This document shows positions 32,727 through 43,559 of a stretch of 64,000 bases of DNA, one piece after another (the stretch's first letter is position 1; each line of letters starts with the position of its first letter). The stretch is from assembly GCA_001247695.2 (NCBI GenBank), contig LGRX02034645.1:1-64000 (forward strand). Direction: 5' to 3'. The notes below the pieces were generated by a model. It worked only from the letters and a program-made list of their open reading frames with translations, made no database searches and was not told the origin of the DNA. A program made the translations under genes and the position numbers. This DNA comes from Cymbomonas tetramitiformis. Lineage: Eukaryota; Chlorophyta; Pyramimonadophyceae; Pyramimonadales; Pyramimonadaceae.

Positions 32727-35360
32727 TCCATGTACGTACTTTCACGTTTTGGGCCATAACTTGAGTTCTAGACATCCATTTGCCACGGTTATGATGAGAA
32801 CTGTGATTCTCGGGCTGTATATATAGGTACAATATATATATCACAGAATACACAGTCAGTGAGCACACACTTCCGGAATACTAAGATGATTACATAAAAT
32901 ACTTTAGGGGTTTTATGTTAGAGTCTGAAATGACGCATGGCATATGTGTCATGGTATGATAGTCATATGGCATCGGTCATCAATATGTCATATTATGCAC
33001 ACCCGTTGGCTTTGGTATTGCCATGGGTTTACGCCAGACTTTGGTGGGCTTGAGGGGGGTGGGGAGGGTGTGGCGGTTGACGGGAGGGGCGTGGGAGCAA
33101 GGGGTGCCGACCATCATGAGCGCGGCGGTTACCGATTTGACGCAGTAGTTAGTCTCGACCAGTGGGATAGGATTGGTTGTCATGGCGGCTGTTGTATTGC
33201 ATAAAAACTGTTCGATCGAAAGATGTACTTGTATCATGAACGCGGTTCGCATGCATGCGCTCCCAGCCGACGCACCGAAGGTGCAAACATTATTATAACA
33301 GCGAAGCCCACTCGTCGCTGCCGCTTCGCGCCGCGGGGGCTCCGCCCCCGCTCGGCTCGCGCTCGCGTTACCATTTTATTGCGATGGGTATCTCGATCTA
33401 AGGTATGTCTCGCGTCTGGGCTGCGACGACGCGAGCCCGATATCTATAGCGACTAAAAGTGTGAGGAAATGATGACGTGGCGGTATTCGTCGAATGTCCG
33501 TTGCATAAAAGCGGTTAGATCAGAAAATGTAGTTTTATGATCGAATCAGTTTGACCGGACGCGGATGTGTTTGAAAAACAGATTGTTTTATATATGGAAC
33601 CTCCATCAATGTGTTATATGATTTATAAGATGGGGGGGGAACGTGTGTTTCTTTCAATTTTCTGAGGAGCGAATAGATGAATAGACCTTCAGTGCGATTG
33701 TACTCTGTACTCGACAGCGCGCGCGTTCTCTCGGTCGTCACTGCGCGCGCGCTGTCACTGACACTGTTTCACTCCAGGACAATCGTAGCCGAAAGCCGAC
33801 TGGAAAAGATTGAGAAAGATTGGGAAAAAATTGGGAAAGATTTACGCCATATTGCATCGTCAGACTGTTGTACGAAACAATCTAACGATCGACAGGGATC
33901 TCACGCACAAGTTTTGCCTCTACATTTTTTAAAGTTTTTGTATAATATATTTCGGCTACGTTTGTCCTGGAATGTCTTACTAATAGTTCCGGAGCATCCA
34001 TAATCATGATGAGCAACATTTCGTAAATGGTTTCCGTTCGGCTGACGAGTAGTGCTCTGAAGCATCCATAATCATGACGAGCAATATTTCGTAAATGGTT
34101 TTCGATCGACATTTTTATTCAGCCAACAAATGCACACTCGCGAGTTCATCAGATATACAACATGCGCGGTTTTCGCTCTTGTTGCCGCAAGATATCGTTG
34201 CTGACGATTGCGGTGAGTCGCCGCATTATAGAAAGTGTACTCGCTTCAAATATCGGTTTACTGTATATACACTCTTGCGCAAGCTGGTTCACATAAATGG
34301 CATTCACGCTTGTCTAGTAGTGCTATCTTGCCAAGTGATCACGTACCGTGGGATCGGTGAGGAAGTACGAATAAGACGAAGTGATGTGTTTGATCATCGC
34401 AAGCTTCATCGATCGGTGCATCATTCATTATTATTGATTAATAATGCCACTTGAATCACATAGGTTTAACTCCCGAGTCAACGATCGCTCAGCGAGGTCT
34501 TGGTCATAGTTACATCGCGCACGCGTACAGTGGCAATATAAACAGACAGGCGGCTTGTATCTGCAATTGTGCATGTGCCCATCAGCAGTACAGATAGCAT
34601 AGATATCGAATCCTCATGGGCAAGTGTAGTCAGATCCTCGAGGGCATATATACGTATATAGTGCGCGTCAGGCGTGATGTGATTAGGGGTGGTCGATGTT
34701 TTCGTTATTGACAGCAATCACGGATGCAGTACATCACCTATGCATGATGGATTCCAGGTCTAACAAGAATGATATGCCAAAGCATGTGGGTGCTCAATAT
34801 ATTACGTTACGGAATGTGGGGCATATATCCAGGCTCTGGCGAACGTGGATCGATCCGTCTTATTAGCATCATGCGTCAAGGATAGAACGGGACTCAACAA
34901 GGGGAACGACACGGTGTCTACAGGTCAGCAACTAGTGCAGTGAGGCATGCATGATGTTAGTGCAATTTGTGATTCGCAGTGTGTATTATATGCAGTGATA
35001 GGATGGTTGACATAGGTTATAATCATACGTCGGTATGGCCATATCGTATGATCCGGTTGTGAGCAAGCCGTTGAACTACTTAAGCTCTTCGTATACGATC
35101 GCTGCCATAGGTAGGGATGGGGGCGTCTCGATAACGCGCAGTGGCGAACGCGGTAGTGACCAGCTGCCTCGCACTGATATTACGTGCCCCCACGCGTCTT
35201 CAGGACGAATAGCATAAAGCATGTCGAGATCGGGAGCTGTGCCTGTGCTACTTTTCCCAGCACGGCATTCGATATACTCGCTCGTACATCGAGCGGCCTC
35301 CCTCCCTCTAATCACTGCTGCCCAGCGAAATAATATTCAAGCGAATTAATTCACACACGC
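32727..35360. other. Intergenic DNA, mostly AT-rich
   Basis: Contents noted: a GC hairpin GCGGGGGCTCCGCCCCCGC at about 33335-33353; a 55-65 bp direct duplication around 33985-34105 sharing GCATCCATAATCATGA and ATTTCGTAAATGG; and AAAGATTGGGAAAAA-type near-repeats at 33800-33845. No supported gene. Confidence 0.5.
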
Positions 35361-35364
35361 GCGC

Positions 35365-35470
35365 ATGCCCGCACATCCGCACACCCGCACACCCGCACCC
35401 ACACACCGCCCGCACCCCCACACACCCGCACACCCGCACCCGCACCCGTACCCGCACCCGCACCTGCACA
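35365..35470. repeat. CACACCCG-type microsatellite
   Basis: Alternating CACACCCG and CACCCGCACC units. The frames through it (His/Pro/Thr-rich on plus, Arg/Val/Cys-rich on minus) are artefacts. Confidence 0.9.
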
Positions 35471-35781
35471 TGTATATCATATTCATCCCCCAAAAAGTAT
35501 TAGCCAGTCGAAACAATGCGACTGTGGACCTCAAACACTCAAAGGGCGCTCCCATATGCAGGGGTGATGGTCAGTTGGCAGTTGCCAATCTACTATGGGT
35601 TCTTAGTGTCCCACGTTCAGTTGTTGGAAAAGGGCAAGCGGGGCGTGGAAGTTCGTAGTACACAAATAATCATGATCGCGCACACACATACGTGAGCATC
35701 AACTGTACATCCAACATCGCACAAACTGGCATAATAAGGGCATACTTCGTAGCAGGGTGTCTGACTTTGTCCTACTATATG

Positions 35782-36127
35782 GTTTTGTATACACCCTGTC
35801 ACGGTACTTACGGGCACGCAACGTGAAGCAGGGGCACCCAAAATTGGGCCCTGAAAATCAGGACGGTATCAACCACCGCGGGGGGGTAAAATATATAGAA
35901 ATTCAACTAAACACAAACATGGAGGGATGATATCCCGTTAATTTCCACAAATGATAGGTGGGCACACCTGTATGTAGACACCCTTGATATAAAATGCTCA
36001 CAGAGTACCTAAGCGATCAAGCACACAAATAAGCATATATACATATATTCAACCAAAAGATGTAAACTGAACTATATGTATAATGTTAAAATATATGAAA
36101 AACTGTTCAGATGCAATTCTGACCAGC
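35782..36127 (+). mobile_element. Family B retroposon, 346 bp, with 18-bp target duplication
   Basis: ACTTTGTCCTACTATATG occurs at 35764-35781 and again at 36128-36145, exactly flanking the copy. It begins GTTTTGTATACACC and ends CTGACCAGC. It shares the block around GGACGGTATCAACCACCGCG with the 48.9 and 50.6 kb copies. The long flanking duplication fits target-primed reverse transcription. Confidence 0.82.
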
Positions 36128-36610
36128 ACTTTGTCCTACTATATGCATTTACTATGCCTAACTTAATAAGCAAGCATTGTTATGGCACATGACCACTGCT
36201 GCCTTGTTCTCCGGACATATAAAGGGCGACCTTGTCTTACAAAGTAATTGAAACGTCCGATACATCATATACGATTATAATATTCAGTGCATAGCGTCAA
36301 ACACCTTATGTGTGTAAATTGTATCCTTTGTAATGTCGGCAAATACAAAACCGGCCACATTTGGGTTTGAGTACATGCATGCTGCGGAGCGCGTTATAAT
36401 ATTGTGTGTACGTGTGTGAGGCCGGTGGTAAAGTTCTTGGAAGTAAGGCCTGCTGGAAATATGCTCCAGCGCTGCAGATGGACGCACACCCATCACCGTG
36501 GCGAATTGATCAACTTCATCAGCTTTCTCTTTCGTCAAAGCATCATTGCTTACTAGGACTTAAACCTTTGCCAACAGTCTCAAAAAGCCTTTGTTTGCTA
36601 GATATGTTGG

Positions 36611-37144
36611 CTAAAACAATCTCACATTGCACAATTTCTTATCTTGTAAGCTTCCGGGATATGCAATCGAACAGGCTGCCTTGAAATATACGTATATAAA
36701 TTGTAGTGCAAACTCACTCTGGCTTACCATAAAGCACTCGCATGTACCAAGTAACAGAGGCATCCGATAGTAAGAAATCATTTCAACATAATTGTTATTG
36801 TCAAAACCGCTCACCCGACTCCCATACGTGTCCACATATATCGCATATATCTCAAGATCTTGCCATTGTGCAAAGCATGATCCCTCAGTAAGCAGCACCT
36901 TGATGCCTGTGTACATTGTAGTGCGTGTGCAGACGGGGTTGTATTCACTGCTTGTATCAATTTGTGTGCTCGCAAGCAAGTATAATCTGAACATGCATTT
37001 TTCAAAAAAAATGCTATGATGTACACTATCAACAATGTTCCGCAACACTTTCAACGTCAACATACAATTGTGTGATGTAGTATAGCATTCATTGTCAGGT
37101 GTGCAACAGTTGCTAGCATAACAGACTCTGATGGATGTCCACAA
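36611..37144 (-). CDS. Hypothetical ORF of 177 codons
   Basis: A coding-like frame with several Cys (ASNCCTPDNECYTTSH) and the segment EGSCFAQWQDLEIYAIYVDT. It lies divergent to the beta-sandwich-like ORF and overlaps its first codons. Its C-terminal third overlaps a family A fragment (36715-36775), so part of the frame is repeat-derived. No family recognised. Confidence 0.3.
   Translation of the reverse strand: MWTSIRVCYASNCCTPDNECYTTSHNCMLTLKVLRNIVDSVHHSIFFEKCMFRLYLLASTQIDTSSEYNPVCTRTTMYTGIKVLLTEGSCFAQWQDLEIYAIYVDTYGSRVSGFDNNNYVEMISYYRMPLLLGTCECFMVSQSEFALQFIYVYFKAACSIAYPGSLQDKKLCNVRLF
36715..36775 (-). mobile_element. Family A fragment
   Basis: The complement of the family A terminus (CTCTGGCTTACC) and of its ACAGAGGCATCCGATAGT block is present. 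It is cut short after that block. About 350 bp upstream of the first beta-sandwich-like ORF. Confidence 0.6.
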
Positions 37145-37880
37145 ATGCGGTACAGGCGCGTACGAGCCGTCGTCGTTAGCAGTGTATGACAGCTACATCA
37201 TCACATGCGAGTATGTACAATTGGGTATGGAGGGCACTGCCCCTGGCGTGAACCCGGACAACTGGCGTGGCTATTCAAAAACCCGCGGCGCTTTATCAGG
37301 GCTCCTCTCTGCGGACACGTCATACACCGGCGCGTACTCTGCAAAGTTGCACGGGCAAGGCGATCAGTACATCGAATCATACAAGCCAACAATGACACTG
37401 ATTCAAAATACAACATACTTTATGCAGCTTCGTGTCTGCGGTGCCAGCTCAAACGGCACTGTCGATCAATACATATATAGCGCGTTCTATGCGTACCCCG
37501 CGGAGCAGCTGCAGCCAGGAGGGCGCCCGCTGGAAGTGGTTGCCACGTCGGAAGAGAGCGGGTGGCGCGCGCAGCATCACTTAGAGACCGCGAGGAATCA
37601 CACGTGGCAAGCATTCATGCATACACTTACCCCCAGTAAAACGTATACCAATGTCCGCATCCGACTGGGTGCCGTATTCAACAAGCCCGGCGAGGCATAC
37701 AATATATACGTTGACGGTGTGTCAATATCGCCGCGGCCAACACCACTGGCACACCCCGCAGAAGGTCGGATCACTATTCCCTGGAGTCCCCAAGGACCTG
37801 CAGTTGAGTTTCCGAAGGTCCTTGAAGGCCTTTGCCTCTGCCATTGCAGATTACATGTCTGCTGTCCACCAACTCTATGA
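37131..37880 (+). CDS. Beta-sandwich (carbohydrate-binding-module-like) protein, paralogue 1
   Basis: The central 170 residues have the layout of a CBM-type jelly roll: GVNPDNWRGYSKTRG, then DTSYTGAYSAKLHGQGDQYI, alternating strands, and a closing YNIYVDGVSI with the Gly/Asp typical of such domains. Fold assignment is by pattern only. No signal peptide is evident at the chosen Met, and the true start may be in an upstream exon. At DNA level two blocks (37233-37375 and 37434-37608) are about 98 percent identical to the copy at 52.2 kb while the rest is diverged. The blocks are GC-rich within AT-rich flanks. The C-terminal 40 residues look unrelated to the fold and may be intronic. Confidence 0.5.
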   Translation: MDVHKCGTGAYEPSSLAVYDSYIITCEYVQLGMEGTAPGVNPDNWRGYSKTRGALSGLLSADTSYTGAYSAKLHGQGDQYIESYKPTMTLIQNTTYFMQLRVCGASSNGTVDQYIYSAFYAYPAEQLQPGGRPLEVVATSEESGWRAQHHLETARNHTWQAFMHTLTPSKTYTNVRIRLGAVFNKPGEAYNIYVDGVSISPRPTPLAHPAEGRITIPWSPQGPAVEFPKVLEGLCLCHCRLHVCCPPTL

Positions 37881-38195
37881 CACCATCATTAACAGCTAGT
37901 CGAGAATACTTATTTCATGCCGAGTTGGGGTGATGTAGTGCAATTGCCCGTCATGATCATGTTCAAGTGCATGCTAGCCCGCTAAGAAGATAACATGTGT
38001 TACCACACACAACCATGTATAAAAAAAGCATCTCTTGACGCAAGTTGTACCGATTGCATTTCAATATAATTTCCTGTGTAATTCGTTTTTTGGGGGGCAG
38101 AGAGAATCTGAATATGTGTGCAAGGATTCTCTGCTTGCTGACAAAGTAACCATATAAATCGCCACTTGGGAAGCGGAGTGTGATATTTGACTATT

Positions 38196-38590
38196 TCTAG
38201 AATATTGCAAGTATAGTATATACGCACACGTGGTGAACGATCCGTTCCTGACGACCACGCACAAGTTCGGTTGTGAGACGTTATTTTCCAAGGGTACGCG
38301 TTATCGAGCCAGCTGCCTACATGCATGTGTTCGTAACGCAGCATGCATTACTGCGCGTGTACGGATAATCACGTGGCGCATGCTGATATAGTCTGTGTAT
38401 GCAGCGACCTTAACTCAAACTTACACGTGTGTGTGTTTCACGCTGTAAATCGCTTCGTGTGTAGCCTTGTATGCCCCGTCGCGCCGGGACACACGTCGTG
38501 ATTATCACGGTCCGATTTACCAATCGGATGCCTGTGTTGCTTGGCACGAATCACACAATGCGTGGTGGTAAGCCAGAGTGAATACTACAA
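38196..38590 (+). mobile_element. Family A retroposon, long copy (about 395 bp)
   Basis: Plus-strand sense. It shares, with the minus-strand copies near 61.8 and 62.7 kb, the blocks AAGGGTACGCGTTATCGA, TACATGCATGTGTTCGTAAC, GGATAATCACGTGG, GCCTTGTATGCCCCGTC and CAATCGGATGCCTGTGTTG, and it ends GGTGGTAAGCCAGAGTG. It carries a 37-bp extra segment near 38390-38425. No ORF longer than the noise level. Confidence 0.75.
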
Positions 38591-38719
38591 TATTTGACCC
38601 TCGTTGCTCGCGCTGAGTGATTTTCATAGTAGTACGGACACTGTCACAATGTTTCAACCAGTGCTACGGAGAATCATCTGCGCTATTTATCATTATTATT
38701 ATTGTTATCGTTTTCTTAT

Positions 38720-40017
38720 GAGCGATGTTTAAATTTAGCTAATCTTAACAGCGTTCGTTCTGATTGATCACAAAGCAGAGATCTCCGTAACTCTAGCTCA
38801 CATCAATTCATACTCGTGAAAAGTAATTTTTTACGTGCTACCAACCACAAATCGTGGCACAGATCATACTAGCTAACTATGATCCTCCTGTGTGCCTGCC
38901 ACCTCAGTCGCGCTGTGTCGATCGTTCGTGCTTCCACAAATCACGGCTCGTCCTCCTTGAATACTGCCAGCCTCATAGCATTCTCAGTTGAGCCTTAAGA
39001 AATTCCAGGGAAACGTAGCATACTTACTTCATTTGGCGGACTCCAATTCCTTCGTCACCTCACCGCAGCGCATCGCGTTGACGCCAGCCGTCACGTCAAG
39101 GGAAGCCAAGAATTGCCAGTGGTGAAGCGGAAAAAATAAAAGACCAGCAAAATCACAAGTAGGTAAAAACGCCACGAATTAATTACCTGCAGTGGAACAA
39201 CAACACTTCAGTAATTTCAGGAGTACACCGTGCTTCACCACCGGCATGCTCCCGAGACTGCAGAAGTGGACAGCGTTCGTGCTCTTGACGTCCTCGACGC
39301 ACCAGTCCATACCACCAGATCCAGTCGTACACCCCAGGTCGTCTCCCAAGCACCAGCGCCGTCGTCGTCCCACCAGCTGCAGTAAAAATGCGTCGCGTTC
39401 ACTACGTCGTCTAGAGAGTCGAAAGAACGAACGCGCGACACCGCGCACCAAAATGGCAACCCTAACTATCCCCGGCAAACAAGGGCCTGCGCGGCCTCAA
39501 AGCACCGCCAAACAGAATAAACATCGACAAGTATCGCCAACCGTGTCGCAAGGTAGTGTGTACATAGAAATTCCTCTGTGCGTAAATATTCTGCTGGTTT
39601 GCCCGGCGTGCCACGCTCCCTTCAATATGCCAACCCACAACTGTAATCTCCAAAAGTGCTTCAAGCCTCTTCGATCACAGCATCATGAGAGGTACCTCTT
39701 TCGAGCCCCTTCTCCTCAATACTCAGCCCCGCGTCAACCACCTCGAAATAGTGGCGCGTTGATGACTGGTGAATAGAGCGATGTTTAAATTTTGCTAATC
39801 TTAACAGCGTTCGTTCTGATTGATCACAAAGCAGAGATCTCCGTAACTCTAGCTCACATCAATTCATACTCGTGAAAAGTAATTTTTTACGTGCAACCAA
39901 CCACAAATCGTGGCACAGATCATACTAGCTAACTATGATCCTCCTGTGTGCCTGCCACCTCAGTCGCGCTGTGTCGATCGTTCGTGCTTCCACAAATCCC
40001 GGCTCGTCCTCCTTGAA
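38720..40017. mobile_element. Unit bounded by 242-bp direct repeats
   Basis: 38720-38961 and 39776-40017 are the same 242 bp with three mismatches visible. An 814-bp interior holds one ORF. The repeats do not start TG and end CA, and I find no target duplication, so LTR status is unproven. A tandem segmental duplication with a truncated second copy is the alternative. Confidence 0.6.
39192..39776 (+). CDS. Hypothetical ORF inside the direct-repeat unit
   Basis: 194 codons from a possible ATG at 39192. The middle is strongly basic (KHQRRRRPTSCSKNASRSLR). Near the C-terminus is a possible metal site, CPACHAPFNMPTHNC. It ends exactly at the start of the second direct repeat. Basic region plus Cys/His motif recalls small nucleic-acid-binding proteins, but no family is recognised. 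The N-terminal part before about 39450 may be noncoding. Confidence 0.35.
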   Translation: MEQQHFSNFRSTPCFTTGMLPRLQKWTAFVLLTSSTHQSIPPDPVVHPRSSPKHQRRRRPTSCSKNASRSLRRLESRKNERATPRTKMATLTIPGKQGPARPQSTAKQNKHRQVSPTVSQGSVYIEIPLCVNILLVCPACHAPFNMPTHNCNLQKCFKPLRSQHHERYLFRAPSPQYSAPRQPPRNSGALMTGE

Positions 40018-40412
40018 ACCCACGCAGAATTTCCTTCAATTCGCTCTGCTGTATACTCACGCCGGCTTTAAACAGGTCAGCATCACATGCAATAAGCTAC
40101 CTTAAGGAGGTTTAACCTACTTGGACAACCGCTTACAGTACTGTATGATACCATCCCACAGTTCGAACAACCTACCTGTGTGCAGCCCTCAACCAAACTG
40201 CCAACCAAACTGTCAGGTTTATATGCACCAAGCAACCACACCATCAAACTGAGCGATTTTGCACTAAAAGTGCCAATATGTCTGATCAGTGCTTAGCAAG
40301 TGTTATTGTGGAGCATAAGCTGTAATTTTACAAAATTTTGAGATTCCATATTTCTTCCCTACCAATAAAACTATACCGTCAGCCGACTGTTTTCCTAAAA
40401 CATTATTCTAAT

Positions 40413-41070
40413 TAATAACTTCAAGTTTACTGGCAGTCTTTCGACAGTTTTCATAAATATTGAAAACCATGCGGGACACATTTCTAACAATTTTGTGTGA
40501 CCACACTTGAACACGCACAACACTTTACCGCTGCCACCGGTTTGACATGTTCCAGGTGTATTTTTACGTACCAATACTTTCACGGACGCAACACTTTCAC
40601 GGACGGACACGCACAACACTTTACCACAGCCGTGCACTTTTGCATTATTATTGTAAACTTTTTCAGACTAATAACTTCACGTTTCCTAGTAGACTCTTTG
40701 CCGGTTTGATTATTATAGAAAACCATGCGGGACACATTTCTAACAATTTTGTGTGACCACACTTGAGCACGCACAACACTTTACCGCTGCCACCGGTTTG
40801 ACATTTTCCAGGTGTACTTTTACGTACCAATACTTTCACGGACGTAGACACGCACAACACTTTACCACAGCCGTGCACTTTTGCATTATTATTGTAAACT
40901 TATGCAGACTAATAACTTCACGTTTCCTAGTAGACTCTTTGCCGGTTTGTTTCATTCAGAAAACCATGCGTGACACACTAGACAATTTTTTTGTGACCAC
41001 ACTTGAGCACACACAACACTTTACCGCTGCCACCGGCTTGCCATTATTCTGGTTTACTTTAACAGTCTAA
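40413..41070. repeat. Tandem repeat, 240-256 bp unit, 2.7 copies
   Basis: Units begin AATAACTTCA at 40413, 40669 and 40909. Each contains AAAACCATGCGGGACACA (CGTGACACA in the third) and two related CGCACAACACTTTACC boxes. The first unit carries an extra copy of CAACACTTTCACGGACG. The third is truncated. Confidence 0.85.
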
Positions 41071-41458
41071 TACCTTCACGTGCCGAAATACACAAATATA
41101 TACTCCAACAAACATAGTCCTCTAGCCTATTCCTCCCCTGACTTAGTAATTTCAGCAAGTGCCTCTGCAATGTCGTGGTTGTGGGGACATTTTTAGCACG
41201 TGTGAAATTTGGTGGTTTGTGCACGCGTGAAATGAGGTGACGTGTGTTTACTAGTGTGTGAAATAATAGGTAGTCATTAAAAAATGCATAATGCCTCTCA
41301 AACAAAAAAGGGAAATAATAAGAGGGGGGAAAAAAGTCGAAGCTACCCTGAAGCCGCTATGAAGTTGCTTCCCACACTGTGGAATCTACTACTATATTTA
41401 GCGGCGTTTACAATAAAGCTCTACCAGAACTTAAGGATCTTATAGATTTTGAGAAAGC

Positions 41459-42030
41459 CTGCGCACGCAAAGATCTTCTAGGGAAAGATCTTTGCGCTTC
41501 CAAAGACAACCTCAAACTTTGTCACGCAGATTAAGCTTTCAGCGCAAACATCTTTAAAGCAATGCAAACTTAGCGTCGCAAAGTTTGCTTGAGCAGATTG
41601 TAAGTTGCGTTGGTTGAAGCTTGCGCAAAGATAATCTTGTAAGGAAAGATCTTTGCGCGAAGACAACCTCAAACAAATGTTGTCGAGCGGATTAAGCTTG
41701 CGCAAAGCTCTTTAAAGCTCTTAAAACTTTGCGGCGGCGCACAGTTGCCTTGAGGAAGTAAGCGTTTATTGAAGCGTGCGCAAAGATCTTCTAAGGAAAG
41801 ATCTTTGCGCAAAGACAACCTCAAACTTTGTCAAGCAGATTAAGCTTGCACAAAGATTCTTTAAAGCTATTCAAACTTGCGGCGTCGCAAAGTTTGCTTG
41901 AGCAGATGTAAGCGTTGGTTGAAGCTTGCGCAAAGATAATCTTGTAAGGAAAGATCTTTGCGCAAAGACAACCTCAAACATTGTCAAGCGGATTAAGCTT
42001 GTGCAAAGCTCTTTAAACTTTGGGCTAGTA
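41459..42030. repeat. Array of AAAGATCTTTGCGC palindromic units
   Basis: Units of roughly 150-170 bp contain GCGCAAAGATCTT, AAAGATCTTTGCGCAAAGAC, AACCTCAAAC and GATTAAGCTTG(C)GCAAAG. The core AAAGATCTTT is a perfect palindrome. Confidence 0.8.
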
Positions 42031-42108
42031 ACTTTAATTTAACAACCCGGACATGTACAAAGAGAAGTAAGGTAATTACGAAGTACAAAAGACTCTGTGA
42101 AAAGTACC

Positions 42109-42632
42109 CGTCATCGATGACAAAAATACAACCTTCAAAAAGGCCACCTGTCAGTTGTAAGACTGTAAAAAGAAAAGTCTGTCATCGATGACGGACAGAG
42201 TTCACAGCCGCTCTTCCACGGGATCTCTGGAAAAGTTTTCCGTCATCGATGACGGAAACAGTTAGCAAACGGTAATCTTCAGGGTCGTTTTGTGTCTAAA
42301 TAACTTTACCGTTATCGATGACAGAAAAGTTAAACAAGAATCAACCGGCTCACTGTAAGGAGCTTAATTGTGAAAACATAAAATAAAATATTTCCGTCAT
42401 CGATGACGGAAACAGTTAGCAAACGGTAATCTTCAGGGTCTTTTTGTGTCTAAATAACTTTACCGTCATCGATGACGGAAAAGTTAAACAAAAAACAACC
42501 GTCTCACTGTGAGGAGCTTAATTGTGAAAACATAAAATAAAATATTTCCGTCATCGATGACAGAAATATTAGTTGAGCGCTCATCTGCATATTATTTTTC
42601 TGCCTGTGCGATGCTTTCGTCATCAATAACGG
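42109..42632. repeat. Series of GTCATCGATGAC palindromes
   Basis: Seven copies of GTCATCGATGAC or a one-base variant occur at about 42109, 42180, 42240, 42311, 42393, 42463 and 42551, with a decayed one near 42617. Most are embedded in a 22-bp palindrome with TTTCCG/CGGAAA arms. A 140-bp segment carrying two of them is itself duplicated (about 42240-42375 and 42395-42535). Confidence 0.88.
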
Positions 42633-42699
42633 AAATAAAAAACATCCTGCAAGAGCCCAGAAAGTTCACAACAACAGAAGAAGATAAAGCACCTACAAT

Positions 42700-43110
42700 G
42701 CCGACCGGTCCCGACTCCCAGGGTCCCGCCTGGTCCCGCCTTGTCCCGCCTGGTCCCGCGCGGCTCCCGCCTTGTGCCGCCTAGTCCCGCCTGGTCCCGT
42801 CTGGTCAAGACTGGTCCCGCCTTGTCCCGCCTGGTCCCACTTGGTCCCGCCTGGTCCCGCCTGGTCCCGCCTGGTCCCGACTGGTCCCGACTGGTTCCGT
42901 CTGGTCTCGACCGGTCCTGCCCGGTCGGACCGTCGGTTCCCGCGTGGTCCCACCTGTTTCCGCCTCGTCTCCACTAGTCCCGCCTGGTCCCGACTGGTCA
43001 CGACTGGTCCCAGTCCGGTGCTCCGGTCCCGCCTGGTCCCGCCCGGTCCCGACTGGTCCCGTCTGTTCTCGCATGGTCACGACTTGTCCCGACGATTCCT
43101 GCCTGGTCCC
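42700..43110. repeat. TGGTCCCGCC minisatellite
   Basis: A 10-bp C-rich unit, TGGTCCCGCC, with variants CTGGTCCCGA and TTGTCCCGCC, is repeated about 35 times. Pro/Arg/Val-rich frames across it on both strands are artefacts. Confidence 0.92.
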
Positions 43111-43221
43111 GGCTTTACTACCTCCGAAATGGACCTTATTTTGAAGGCGTTGGAGTCTGTGACCTCGGACCGTAACAACCGAACCCCAAAGGTGAAAGAA
43201 TGGTCTTTGCAAAAAGGGACT

Positions 43222-43544
43222 AGGAAGAAACGAAGAATGCAACGTGTGCTGCCTCAAAGAGTAGAGCTGGATGTGCAACTGCCAAGGCCACCAATGCAGC
43301 TCAGCCCATCCTGCCTCCAGATTATCCACGAGTTGTAGTGCAATGTCAGAGAAAGTTGTTGGGTACTGGAGAATTCGTTTCTCATAAGTGCCAGTTTTGT
43401 CCAGTTAAACGTTGCGTGTTCGCTCTGATGCCAACGCATTTCAATATTTCGAGACCCCCTACTGATGGAACTATTGTGGTGCAAAAAGACGTTGTCGTCA
43501 CAAATGAGCTAAGGCGTAAGAGCGGTGGCCTGAACTTTTTGTAA
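43222..43544 (+). CDS. Short hypothetical ORF next to the 41.3 kb element
   Basis: A 107-codon frame after an in-frame TAG at about 43219. It has an Ala/Lys-rich start, then PILPPDYPRVVVQCQRKLL and a Cys-rich segment HKCQFCPVKRCVFAL, and ends ELRRKSGGLNFL. There is no Met before about codon 40 (43338), so it may be a downstream exon or a remnant. A different frame just upstream (MDLILKALESVTSD) also looks coding-like. Function unknown. Confidence 0.35.
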
Positions 43545-43559
43545 CTAGTTTCGTAAGGT

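Larger units (their letters stand above)
41338..43110 (+). mobile_element. Large repeat-built element (smaller relative of the 53.7 kb element)
   Basis: In order: a border box GAAGCTACCCTGAAGCCGCT (41338 on); an array of GCGCAAAGATCTT/AAAGATCTTTGCGC units; a series of GTCATCGATGAC palindromes; and a C-rich minisatellite. The same order is seen on the minus strand of 53728-58354. No terminal inverted repeats were found here, so boundaries are provisional. No protein is encoded within the arrays. Confidence 0.5.

Noticed and set aside
38720..40017. Standard LTR retrotransposon
   Set aside because: The 242-bp repeats do not begin TG or end CA, no primer site follows the first copy, and no target duplication is seen. 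Kept only as a direct-repeat unit.
42693..43338. Pro/Arg-rich frames of 78-188 codons over the TGGTCCCGCC array
   Set aside because: Pure minisatellite translation, open in several frames on both strands.
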